Shown here: positions 1 through 6,736 of the stretch, piece after piece
Numbering within the stretch: the first letter of the stretch is position 1
Layout: each line of letters opens with the position of its first letter
NCBI RefSeq assembly: GCF_900116135.1
Contig: NZ_FOZX01000001.1
Span: 1,302,001-1,366,000 of the forward strand
Length of the DNA stretch: 64,000 nucleotides
Source: Saccharopolyspora flava
GTDB taxonomy: Bacteria > Actinomycetota > Actinomycetes > Mycobacteriales > Pseudonocardiaceae
Direction: 5' to 3'
Notes under the pieces: model-generated
What the model was told of the DNA's origin: nothing
Seen by the model: only the letters and a program-made list of their open reading frames with translations
Database searches by the model: none
Made by a program: the position numbers and the translations under genes

Positions 1-1813
1 GCAGGAACACCTGCCCCATCGCCGGGGCGTAGCAGCGCACGCCGTCCTCGCCGTTGCGCGCGGCCCGCACCGCCACGTCGGCGTGCTGCAGCAGCGTGTC
101 CACATCGGTCTCGGCCTCGCCGTCGGCCGGGTCGGACGAGGCGTAACCGGCGACCCCGGCGGCCTCGACGACGATCCGGTCCAGCGGGTACGACATCGCG
201 ATCACGTCGCAGAGCTCGACCGCGACCTCGTGCGCCTGCTCCTCGGTGTGGTCGAGCAGCAGCACCGCGAACGAGTTCGCCTCCAGGCGGGCCAGCGGCG
301 CGTCGCCCAGGGCCTCGCGCATCCGCCGCCCGGCGGCGACCACCATCCGGTCGCCCCAGGTGTAGCCGAGGGCCTCGCTGACCGTGGTGAGCAGGTCCAG
401 GTCGACGCGCAGCACCACGGCGGCGCGCCCGCTGCGCAGCTCCTCGCCGGAGATCTCGCGGAACCCGGTCCGGTTGAGCAGCCCGGTCAGCGGATCGTGG
501 TAGGCGTCGTGCCGCAGCCGGGCGAGCAGCCTGCGGTTGTCCATCGCGGTCGCCAGGTGGCTGGCCAGGGTGTGCAGCAGGCGCACGTCGGCGCGGCCGA
601 ACCCGCGCCACCGGCTGACCCGGTCGTGCACCTCGACGGCGCCGAGCAGCTGGCTGGCCCCGCGCAGCGGCACCACCAGCGCCTCGTAGGCGCCGCGCTG
701 CCGCAGCACGCGGCGGACCTCCTCGGGCGCTTCGAGGGTCCGGAAGGACCGCACGTGACTGCCCGGCAGCTGCAGCAGCGGGTCGTCGCGCAGCGCGTCC
801 GGCGCGGCCTGCACCGCGGCGTCCGGCAGGGGTTCCCCGGCGACGAGCGTGGTGACCTCACCCCGCGGGTCGAGCCGCAGCCGCAGCACCACCCGGGTGG
901 CGTTGAGCTGCTCGCGGATCCGCTCGGCGACCGGCTCCCACTCGCCCACCGGCACGGCCTGCTCGCCGACGGGGTCGGGCGCGGCAGGCGCGCCCTGGCC
1001 GGAGCGGGCCACGCTGAGGCTGACGTCGCTGAGCGCCTCCAGGTCGCGCTGCTCGCGCAGCAGGTCGGAGTAGGCGCGGTAGAGGCCGATCACGGCGACC
1101 GCGACGAGGCCGACGAGCAGCCAGCCCCACGGGGTGCCGATGGCGACCTCGTAGCCGATGAGGCCGACGGAGGTGTTGAGCAGGCCGACGGCCAGGGTGC
1201 GCCCGGCCAGCCGCGCGCCCGCGGCGACCTTCATCGCACCGCCGAGCACGGTCAGCGCCGCCAGCGCGAAACCGCAGCTGATCAGCGGCGAGGTCAGGGT
1301 GCCCACGACCGGGCCGAACCAGTCCGGGGCGATGCCCACGAGAGTCCGGTTGACCAGGTTGGCGACCGCGAACGGCACCGCGATCTCCAGGCACAGCACG
1401 CCGGCGTTGTAGACGACGTGGGTGGCCGCGCGCCTGCCGACCTGGGCGCCGAGCCCGGCCAGCAGGTTCGCCGCGAGCACCACCTCGAACGGCGCGGTGA
1501 GCAGACCCAGCAGCAGTGGGATCTCGGTGAAGGAGATCGTCCAGCCGACGCGCTTGACGTCGACGTCGATGGTCAGCTGCTCGGCGAGCAGGAACCCGAC
1601 GGCCAGCAGCGGGCCGATGAACAGCAGCTCAGGGCTGTACCGCCCGGTGGAGCCGCCCGCGGTGAGCAGCGAGACGAGCACGCCTCCCGCGAGCACCACG
1701 AACGAGAAGATCGTGAACGTCCGGCGGCGCACCGGATCGACCTCGGCTCTGACCGGAGGCCTGGCTGATTCCAGGCCGGAATGCGGACCAAGGGAGCGGT
1801 GACGCTCGATCAT
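1..1813 (-). CDS. Membrane protein with GAF-like region and degenerate GGDEF domain (3' end cut by window)
   Basis: This is a membrane-bound signalling protein of the cyclic-di-GMP family. The frame runs open from ATG at 1813 off the left edge, so at least 604 residues are present. The N-terminal 240 residues carry about six or seven hydrophobic segments, the first near residues 33-52. A soluble region resembling GAF follows, ending in a helix with 'LLHTLASHLATAMDN'. The GGDEF-type domain begins at 'DPLTGLLNR'. The signature that should read GGDEF is EANSF in 'RLEANSFAVLLLD', so cyclase activity is unlikely. Related actinobacterial proteins often carry an EAL domain next, and that part lies outside the window. 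The start is supported by GGGAGGAG just upstream. The domain call is firm; the assignment as phosphodiesterase or sensor is inference. Confidence 0.8.
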   Translation of the reverse strand, partial: MIERHRSLGPHSGLESARPPVRAEVDPVRRRTFTIFSFVVLAGGVLVSLLTAGGSTGRYSPELLFIGPLLAVGFLLAEQLTIDVDVKRVGWTISFTEIPLLLGLLTAPFEVVLAANLLAGLGAQVGRRAATHVVYNAGVLCLEIAVPFAVANLVNRTLVGIAPDWFGPVVGTLTSPLISCGFALAALTVLGGAMKVAAGARLAGRTLAVGLLNTSVGLIGYEVAIGTPWGWLLVGLVAVAVIGLYRAYSDLLREQRDLEALSDVSLSVARSGQGAPAAPDPVGEQAVPVGEWEPVAERIREQLNATRVVLRLRLDPRGEVTTLVAGEPLPDAAVQAAPDALRDDPLLQLPGSHVRSFRTLEAPEEVRRVLRQRGAYEALVVPLRGASQLLGAVEVHDRVSRWRGFGRADVRLLHTLASHLATAMDNRRLLARLRHDAYHDPLTGLLNRTGFREISGEELRSGRAAVVLRVDLDLLTTVSEALGYTWGDRMVVAAGRRMREALGDAPLARLEANSFAVLLLDHTEEQAHEVAVELCDVIAMSYPLDRIVVEAAGVAGYASSDPADGEAETDVDTLLQHADVAVRAARNGEDGVRCYAPAMGQVFL

Positions 1814-1939
1814 CCACGCTCCTCCCGCTGGCGATACGGCCGTACCACATATGTCCGTCCGCCGATCGTGACGCACGAGAGCACGGAAGGCCAGGGTCGA
1901 ATGGCCCCCGCAGCGCACTCCGGATGCACGCATCAGATG

Positions 1940-2006
1940 GGTTCAACCGGCGGGTGGCGGCGATCTTCTTTCGGTCAGATGTCGTCTGACCTGCGAAGAT
2001 TGAACC
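1940..2006. other. Nested stem-loop in the 315-bp gap 1814-2128
   Basis: The gap between the GGDEF gene and the hydrolase holds no convincing gene. It does hold nested inverted repeats: GGTTCAA at 1940-1946 pairs with TTGAACC at 2000-2006, ATCTTC at 1963-1968 with GAAGAT at 1995-2000, and GGTCAGA at 1973-1979 with TCTGACC at 1985-1991 around a 5-nt loop. The outer and middle arms share position 2000, so they are alternatives at that base. It could be the hydrolase terminator, read on the minus strand, or an operator for the GGDEF gene. There is no clear T-run. Confidence 0.45.
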
Positions 2007-2128
2007 GATCAAGTGGAAGCGGGAGTTTCTCTTGCGCTCAGCGGGGCGGCTGAGCAACTTTGTGAGGATCACCGCAACAACACCAGCAGAACATCACGGT
2101 ACGTGTTCGGTCTGACCACAAGATGTCA

Positions 2129-3103
2129 TCATTGGAGATCGAACTCGTCCAGGAAGTCACGCACCGCACGGTCGAGGTCGGCCAGCCCGGACTCCTCGAC
2201 GGGCAGGTGCCCGGCACCGCGCAACGCCGCCGAGCGGGTCGGCGCTGCGATCCGGCCGAAGAACTCCTCCGACAGCAGCGGCGGCGTCCACCGGTCCTCG
2301 TCGGGGTGCGCGAGCAGCAGCGGCGTGCCGGTGAAGCGCTCGGGCGGCAGCGCCGGGGCGGCCACCAGGCAGCTGCGGGCGAAGCGCAGCGAGATCCAGC
2401 CGCCACCGGCGAGCTCGTCGGCCCACACGAGGTTTGCGTACTGGCTCTGGTTGGACACCGCGGCGATGTTGACCAGCCAGTGCACCGGCACCCGCGCCGC
2501 CGACAACGGCGGGCGCACCAGCGACAGCAGTCCCGACCAGCGCGCCATCTCCGGCCGGGCGGCCAGCACCCGCCGCACCTCGTCACGAGCGGGATCGACG
2601 AGGCAGGTGGTGATGACCCCGTCGACGCGGGTGGTCGCGGCGACGTCGTAGGCGAGCCTGCCGCCGGTGCTCACGCCCAGCAGCACGATGGGCCGCCCGT
2701 CGCGTTCCCGCTCGCTGCGCACCAGGTCGCGCACGCAGTCCAGCCAGTCCGCGTAGGTCGCGCCGAGCAGCGGGGCGCCGGTGAGCCCGAACCCGGGCAG
2801 GTCGGGGGCGATGTACTCGAGGTCGGCCAGCGCGGGCAGCCTGCCGTAGGGCGCGAGCATGCGGCCGTAGGTGCCGACGCCGTGCAGCGCGATCACCTTG
2901 GCGGGGGCGTCGGGGCGGTCGACCCGGTCCACGTGCACCTTCAGCCCGCGCCACCGCCACCACTGCTCGTCGGGCGCGTTGTCGGCGCTCAGGCGCAGCG
3001 CGCCCGGGAAGAACGCCTGGTAGCGCTGCCAGTGCAGGTGGTCGCGGTAGCCGGGGCCGACGTCGGTGGCGGACCCTGGGGTGGATGGAGCGCTCGAAGG
3101 CAC
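2129..3103 (-). CDS. Alpha/beta-fold hydrolase
   Basis: Probable soluble serine hydrolase of the alpha/beta-hydrolase superfamily; the substrate is unknown. The frame from GTG at 3103 gives 324 residues. It shows an oxyanion-hole region 'ALHGVGTYGRM', the nucleophile elbow 'LLGVSTGGR' (G-x-S-x-G), an acid in the 'LAHPDEDRW' region and the late histidine in 'LRGAGHLPV', in the expected order. The frame stays open upstream to 3319, but that part overlaps the divergent gene at 3126, so the GTG start is preferred; an ATG at 3133 is possible. No strong ribosome site decides it. The gene is divergent from the F420-type enzyme and may share a promoter region with it. Confidence 0.8.
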   Translation of the reverse strand: MPSSAPSTPGSATDVGPGYRDHLHWQRYQAFFPGALRLSADNAPDEQWWRWRGLKVHVDRVDRPDAPAKVIALHGVGTYGRMLAPYGRLPALADLEYIAPDLPGFGLTGAPLLGATYADWLDCVRDLVRSERERDGRPIVLLGVSTGGRLAYDVAATTRVDGVITTCLVDPARDEVRRVLAARPEMARWSGLLSLVRPPLSAARVPVHWLVNIAAVSNQSQYANLVWADELAGGGWISLRFARSCLVAAPALPPERFTGTPLLLAHPDEDRWTPPLLSEEFFGRIAAPTRSAALRGAGHLPVEESGLADLDRAVRDFLDEFDLQ

Positions 3104-3125
3104 ACCTCGAACATACGGAGTCCGG

Positions 3126-3539
3126 GTGACCATGCGCATCAACCGAGAGCAGGCACGTGACCGGATCGCCGCGGCCAGGGTCGCCCACCTGGCGAGCGCC
3201 GACGCCACCGGCACACCGCACGTGGTGCCGATCGTGCTCGCGGCCTCGGCCGACGAGCTGATCACCGCGGTCGACTGGAAGCCGAAATCGGGGCGCACGC
3301 TGCGCCGGATCCGCAACATCGAGGAGAACCCGCGGGTCTCGGTCCTGGCGGACGGCTACGACGAGGACTGGTCGAAGCTGTGGTGGGCCCGCGCCGACGG
3401 CACGGCGGAGATCCGCGACACCCACCCGCTGCTGGACGCGCTGATCGCGAAGTACCCGCAGTACCAGGGAAAACCCCCGGGAGGCCCGCTGATCGCGGTG
3501 CGCGTGCACCGCTGGTCGGGCTGGTCCAGCTCCGGCTGA
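3126..3539 (+). CDS. PPOX-class, probable F420-dependent oxidoreductase (Rv0121 type)
   Basis: Small split-barrel flavin/deazaflavin-binding protein of 137 residues, similar to the family typified by mycobacterial Rv0121c. Members are thought to use F420 or FMN in redox reactions of unknown substrates. The N-terminus 'INREQARDRIAAARVAHLAS' followed by 'TPHVVPIV' is the usual opening strand and cofactor region. 'KPKSGRTLRRIRNIEENPRVSVLADGYDEDW' and 'LWWARADGTAEI' (given here only as landmarks) complete the barrel. GTG at 3126 is chosen because GGAG at 3117 is well spaced; ATG at 3132 is the alternative. The cofactor is inferred from the family. Confidence 0.82.
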   Translation: MTMRINREQARDRIAAARVAHLASADATGTPHVVPIVLAASADELITAVDWKPKSGRTLRRIRNIEENPRVSVLADGYDEDWSKLWWARADGTAEIRDTHPLLDALIAKYPQYQGKPPGGPLIAVRVHRWSGWSSSG

Positions 3540-3555
3540 TCGAGCTCTGGCCGGT

Positions 3556-3822
3556 CTAGCTCTGCGGCCTGAGATGCACGACGTCGGAGTCGAGGTCCAG
3601 CGGCCCGGCCCCGGACTCGCGCTCGTCCTCCTTGGCCACCTCCACCCAGGCCAGGTGGTCGAGCTGGTGCTTGACCCCAGCGTTGAACAACCCCTCAACC
3701 CCCATGGCCACAGACCCACCCCGAGAGCGCTCCGGCGAGGACTCCGGCCCGGCCCCAGGCTCCGGCCCGGCCGCCCGAAGCGCAGCCCGCCGCCTAGCCC
3801 GTCCCGCCCGATCAATGGCCAT
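3556..3822 (-). CDS. Small hypothetical protein, 88 aa
   Basis: I do not recognise a named family with confidence. The protein has an Arg/Ala/Pro-rich N-terminal 38 residues, then a conserved-looking core 'MGVEGLFNAGVKHQLDHLAW' and an acidic tail ending 'DLDSDVVHLRPQS'. The real start may be the internal ATG at about 3705, which would leave a protein of some 49 residues. It lies convergent with the F420-type enzyme, with only 16 bp between the stop codons. No membrane segment or signal peptide is seen. Confidence 0.5.
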   Translation of the reverse strand: MAIDRAGRARRRAALRAAGPEPGAGPESSPERSRGGSVAMGVEGLFNAGVKHQLDHLAWVEVAKEDERESGAGPLDLDSDVVHLRPQS

Positions 3823-3923
3823 GACTCCACGCTAACCCGACGAACCCCTCGATTCACGCCCCACGTCCCGCGGCCCTCACCCCGCGCAGCGGCACCTCCG
3901 GGAGCAACGGGGCCCGGGAGCAG

Positions 3924-3995
3924 GACAGTTTTTGCCAGAACTGTCCGGACAAAAGGGACACCAACCCCCGGCAGTTATGACTAAAACTGTCCCCA
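3924..3995. repeat. 72-bp palindromic intergenic repeat, copy 1
   Basis: An imperfect dyad lies in the gap 3823-4061. The left arm begins GACAGTTTTTGCCAGAA and the right arm ends GACTAAAACTGTCCCCA. The centre contains CCGGACAAAAGGGAC. A second copy of equal length lies at 33125-33196; by my alignment 58 of 72 positions are identical, and the central 15 bases and last 12 bases are unchanged. It is AT-richer than its surroundings. Its function is unknown; it could be a binding site for a DNA protein or a non-autonomous mobile repeat. Confidence 0.7.
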
Positions 3996-4061
3996 AACCG
4001 ACGACGCCCCCGGAAACTCCGGCGACGCCGGGCCCCGCCAGGCACTCAGTAGGGTCGAGCC

Positions 4062-4370
4062 GTGCCCGACCCGTACCACGTCCAGGTCGCGACGACGGAC
4101 CTCGAAGACCTCGCCCGAGCCCTCGAACTCCTCGACGCCCGCGCGGACCTCAACGACCGCTACCGCAAGATGCTCCACGAATCCCAAGCCCTGCTGAACG
4201 AGCCGCAGATCCGCCTCACCCAGGCCCGAGGCCTCGCCAAACGCCTCATGGTCCTGATCAAGGCAGCGGGCCCGGACTTCCCCGACACCCTCGGCCGGCA
4301 GGAGCGGGACACCCTCACCGCGGGCACCGAGAAAGCCGACGACCTGGTCTTCCGCCCAGAGGAAACCTGA
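4062..4370 (+). CDS. Hypothetical protein, 102 aa
   Basis: The family is not recognised. The frame starts at GTG and reads 'MPDPYHVQVATTDLEDLARALELLDARADLN...'. It is probably mostly helical, with a Leu-heptad-like stretch 'LEDLARALELLDARADLNDRY' that may form a short coiled coil. There is no cysteine, signal peptide or membrane segment. It sits just upstream of tRNA-Tyr, and the same actinobacterial codon bias suggests it is real. There is no strong ribosome-binding site, so translation may be leaderless. Confidence 0.5.
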   Translation: MPDPYHVQVATTDLEDLARALELLDARADLNDRYRKMLHESQALLNEPQIRLTQARGLAKRLMVLIKAAGPDFPDTLGRQERDTLTAGTEKADDLVFRPEET

Positions 4371-4444
4371 CCGGGGACCCCGGCGAAACATCCCCCGAAG
4401 CGGTCTGTATGCTTTTTCCCGCAAGCCAGCACGCTGGCGAGCAC

Positions 4445-4529
4445 GCCGGGTTGCCCGAGCGGCCAAAGGGAGCTGACTGTAAATCAGCCGGCATTGCCTT
4501 CGGAGGTTCGAATCCTCCACCCGGCACCA
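4445..4529 (+). tRNA. tRNA-Tyr (GTA), CCA encoded
   Basis: A complete class II cloverleaf is visible. The acceptor stem GCCGGGT (4445-4451) pairs with ACCCGGC (4519-4525), the discriminator is A4526, and CCA is encoded at 4527-4529. The anticodon stem GCTGA/TCAGC carries a 7-base loop with GTA at 4479-4481. A long variable arm follows, as expected for bacterial tRNA-Tyr, and the T-arm contains GGTTCGAATCC. The gene stands alone and is followed at once by a strong terminator. Confidence 0.97.
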
Positions 4530-4536
4530 GCAGAAA

Positions 4537-4577
4537 AAAGACCCCGTGACCAGCATCAAAGCGGTCACGGGGTCTTT
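4537..4577 (+). terminator. Rho-independent terminator of tRNA-Tyr
   Basis: A perfect 15-bp stem, AAAGACCCCGTGACC (4537-4551) with GGTCACGGGGTCTTT (4563-4577), encloses an 11-base loop. The A/T ends give the U-rich 3' side, and the hairpin works in both directions. It starts only 8 bases after the CCA end of the tRNA. Confidence 0.9.
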
Positions 4578-4729
4578 GCTTTGCAGTCCCGCCGTGTACG
4601 ACGGGCCACGGCAGAACTCAGATCTCGCGGGCGCGACGCCTCGCCTAGCGCCCAGTTCAGTGCCGCTGGCAGTGGTCGACGAGTGGTCAGTTGATCAAGC
4701 GGGCCGCGCTTCGCGTCGCATCGGAAACC

Positions 4730-5092
4730 TCAGCGCTCGGTTGCTTTCGGGTGTCCGGTACCGGCGTGCTGGATCCAGACGGTCTTGCGTTCCTCGTCGA
4801 TCAAGTACCAGATTCTCGCCGCTCCGGTCACTTCGATCTGCCACTGCGGCAGTTGACGGCCTTCGAACGGGGCACTCGACAACGACCCCTTGAGGCGATG
4901 ATGCCTCCCGGTTTGAGCAGTCCGGACCGGATCGGTGCGCAGCAGCTCCCAAGCCCGGCTGAGGTTTCCGGCCGCTTGCCGACAGAGCTCTTCCCACCCC
5001 GACGCCGACGCCGTGTTCCCAAAACGGATCTCCCAGTGCCCCCGCGCGTGATCCGCCGGGGGTGCAGCACGTTCCTTGCGCTTGGGACTCAT
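4730..5092 (-). CDS. RelE/ParE-like toxin of a type II toxin-antitoxin pair
   Basis: Probable toxin of 120 residues. The C-terminal half, 'QWQIEVTGAARIWYLID' then 'KTVWIQHAGTGHP', matches the beta-sheet core of actinobacterial RelE/ParE-like toxins, which act on ribosome-bound mRNA or on gyrase. The N-terminus contains 'HWEIRFGNTASASGWEELCRQ', the usual 'fixed-distance' helix of this group. It begins inside the stop of the upstream antitoxin (ATGA overlap at 5089-5092), so the pair is co-translated. A Lys/Arg-rich start 'MSPKRKER' is typical. The target is not predictable from the sequence. Confidence 0.72.
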   Translation of the reverse strand: MSPKRKERAAPPADHARGHWEIRFGNTASASGWEELCRQAAGNLSRAWELLRTDPVRTAQTGRHHRLKGSLSSAPFEGRQLPQWQIEVTGAARIWYLIDEERKTVWIQHAGTGHPKATER

Positions 5093-5559
5093 GAGGCAGG
5101 AGGCGTCGGGACCGGGCCTTCGTCAGTGGCACCCGCCGTGAGAGCTGCGTGCAGTTCGGGGTCAGCGTGGACCTCAGCGGTGTTGCGCCACTGCGCGAGC
5201 AGGTCCACGACCGGGGCCGGGTTCTCGATGTCGTCAACAGCGCGAAGGGTTTCCACCAGTTCGACCAGAAACTCTCGCCGATCTTCCGTGGGCAGGAAGC
5301 GGACCCACGGAAAGGCCTGCGGAACGACGTCAAGCATCAACGCTCGCGCTTGCTTGTCGTGCCGCATCATCGCCACGAACATTCGTGTCGTCGCCGAAAC
5401 GACCTGGTTGTCCTGCTCGGCCCTGGTCGCAGTCGTGAGGACCAAGTCCTCGGCATCTCGCCGATGCAACAGCAGCTCTCGTCCCGTCGCGAGCTTCGCG
5501 ACGGTGTCCTTGGGGCGGTTGATCAGCTCGGAGAACTGAGCTTCGACCTTGCTCGACAT
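5089..5559 (-). CDS. Phd/YefM-like antitoxin with C-terminal extension
   Basis: Antitoxin gene of the toxin-antitoxin pair, 156 residues. The first 50 residues, 'VEAQFSELINRPKDTVAKL' and 'LLLHRRDAEDLVLTTA', match the Phd/prevent-host-death DNA-binding fold. The rest, about 100 residues, is longer than in typical Phd proteins and probably binds the toxin. It is the first gene of the pair, transcribed leftward, and overlaps the toxin by 4 bases. A perfect inverted repeat abuts its ATG, consistent with autorepression. Base composition of the pair looks slightly less GC-rich than its neighbours. Confidence 0.72.
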   Translation of the reverse strand: MSSKVEAQFSELINRPKDTVAKLATGRELLLHRRDAEDLVLTTATRAEQDNQVVSATTRMFVAMMRHDKQARALMLDVVPQAFPWVRFLPTEDRREFLVELVETLRAVDDIENPAPVVDLLAQWRNTAEVHADPELHAALTAGATDEGPVPTPPAS

Positions 5560-5581
5560 ACTTTCAAACTACTTTGAAAGT
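5560..5581 (-). promoter_or_regulatory. Operator and promoter of the toxin-antitoxin pair
   Basis: A perfect 9-bp inverted repeat, ACTTTCAAA at 5560-5568 and TTTGAAAGT at 5573-5581, has a 4-base spacer and ends one base before the antitoxin ATG (5559). Read on the minus strand, it contains the -10-like TAGTTT six bases before ATG. TTGCGA lies 18 bases further upstream as a possible -35. The mRNA is therefore probably leaderless, and bound antitoxin would cover the promoter. The palindrome is seen directly; its regulatory role is inferred. Confidence 0.75.
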
Positions 5582-5654
5582 GCGCCCCTTCGCAACGGGC
5601 TTCGCAGGTCATCACACCATCGGTCTCGTCGGGGCGAGGCGGGAGCATGGGGGG

Positions 5655-6047
5655 ATGCGGGTTTCTCTGGTTTCTCTTGTCGTTGATGAGTACGACCGGG
5701 CCATCGAGTTCTTCGTGGGGGTGCTGGGGTTCGAGCTGGTGGAGGACTCGCCGTCGTTGACCAACGACGGGCGGGCGAAGCGGTGGGTCGTGGTGCGGCC
5801 GCCGGGGGCGGAGACCGGGCTGCTGCTGACGCGGGCCGACGGAGAGGAGCAGGCCGCGGCCTCGGGGAACCAGACCGGGGGCCGGGTGGGGTTCTTCCTG
5901 CACGCCGACGACTTCGACGCGCAGTACCGGCGGATGGTCGAGGCCGGGGTGGAGTTCCTCGGCGAACCTCGGACCGAGCCGTACGGGCGCGTGGTGGTGT
6001 TCCGGGACATCGCGGGTAACAAGTGGGACCTGCTCGGACCCCGGTAG
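5655..6047 (+). CDS. VOC (glyoxalase/bleomycin-resistance fold) protein
   Basis: A 130-residue single-module vicinal-oxygen-chelate protein. It begins 'MRVSLVSLVVDEYDRAIEFFVGVLGFELVEDSP', the usual first beta-alpha-beta unit. It continues with 'WVVVRPPGAETGLLLT', 'GRVGFFLHADDFDAQYRRM' and ends 'VVVFRDIAGNKWDLLGPR', where the Asp/Glu metal ligand of the second unit is expected. The substrate cannot be told from the sequence. ATG at 5655 is chosen for GGAG at 5642 and because the family starts here; the frame is open further upstream. It is divergent from the toxin-antitoxin pair and 46 bp upstream of yajQ. Confidence 0.83.
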   Translation: MRVSLVSLVVDEYDRAIEFFVGVLGFELVEDSPSLTNDGRAKRWVVVRPPGAETGLLLTRADGEEQAAASGNQTGGRVGFFLHADDFDAQYRRMVEAGVEFLGEPRTEPYGRVVVFRDIAGNKWDLLGPR

Positions 6048-6093
6048 CGTGTCCAGGCAGACCTGAACAGCGGCTCAACTGGGAGGTAGTCAG

Positions 6094-6585
6094 GTGGCAA
6101 ACCCGTCCTTCGACGTGGTCAGCAAGGTGGATCACCAGGAGGTGGACAACGCGCTGAACCAGGCGGCCAAGGAGCTCGCCAACCGGTTCGACTTCCGGGG
6201 CACCGGGACCAAGATCTCCTGGTCCGGTGAGGACGCCGTCGTCCTGGAGTCGGAGACCGAGGAGCGCTGCAAGGCCGCGATCGACGTCTTCAAGGAAAAG
6301 CTGATCAAGCGGAACATCTCGCTGAAGGCCCTGGACATGGGCGAGCCGGCGAGCTCCGGCCAGATCTACAAGGTCACCGGCAAGATCGTGCAGGGCATCT
6401 CGCAGGACATCGCGAAGAAGATCTCCAAGAAGGTCCGCGACGAGGGACCAAAGGGCGTTCAGGCGCAGATCCAGGGTGACGCGCTGCGGGTGTCCGGCAA
6501 GAAGAAGGACGACCTCCAGGCCGTCATCTCGCTGCTGAAGTCCTCCGACTTCGACGTGGCGCTGCAGTTCGAGAACTACCGGTAA
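6094..6585 (+). CDS. yajQ: YajQ family nucleotide-binding protein
   Basis: Full-length YajQ-type protein of 163 residues with two ferredoxin-like folds. The N-terminus '[23 protein letters not shown]', the '[14 protein letters not shown]' segment and the C-terminal '[14 protein letters not shown]' are diagnostic. In Xanthomonas, members bind cyclic-di-GMP and affect transcription; in other bacteria RNA and nucleotide binding has been reported. Start GTG at 6094 is preceded by GGGAGG at a good distance. It is followed by a rho-independent terminator. A YajQ gene (Rv0566c) occupies the equivalent place near htpX in mycobacteria. Confidence 0.95.
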   Translation: MANPSFDVVSKVDHQEVDNALNQAAKELANRFDFRGTGTKISWSGEDAVVLESETEERCKAAIDVFKEKLIKRNISLKALDMGEPASSGQIYKVTGKIVQGISQDIAKKISKKVRDEGPKGVQAQIQGDALRVSGKKKDDLQAVISLLKSSDFDVALQFENYR

Positions 6586-6604
6586 CACCCGGCACCTCTC
6601 CCCG

Positions 6605-6645
6605 GCCCGTTCCGCCAGATCGACCGGCGGAACGGGCTTTTTCTT
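6605..6645 (+). terminator. Rho-independent terminator of yajQ
   Basis: A perfect 12-bp stem, GCCCGTTCCGCC (6605-6616) with GGCGGAACGGGC (6626-6637), has a 9-base loop and is followed by TTTTTTCTT. It lies 19 bases after the yajQ stop. Confidence 0.93.
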
Positions 6646-6736
6646 CACCTGTAAGAACTTTCGCGTTCCGCGCCCTCGATGATCACCCCATCGAGCGACG
6701 GTTTTTCGCTCGTGTTTTCGATTCCCCGCGGGCATC

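Noticed and set aside
83-1768. Long open frame on the plus strand, 561 codons
   Set aside because: It is antisense to the GGDEF gene and low in complexity (Gln/Arg/Gly-rich), the usual shadow of a high-GC gene.
4490-4529. tRNA-Tyr 3' end as an attachment site of an integrated element
   Set aside because: No second copy of the tRNA 3' end was seen elsewhere in the window and no integrase is present, so no element boundary can be set.
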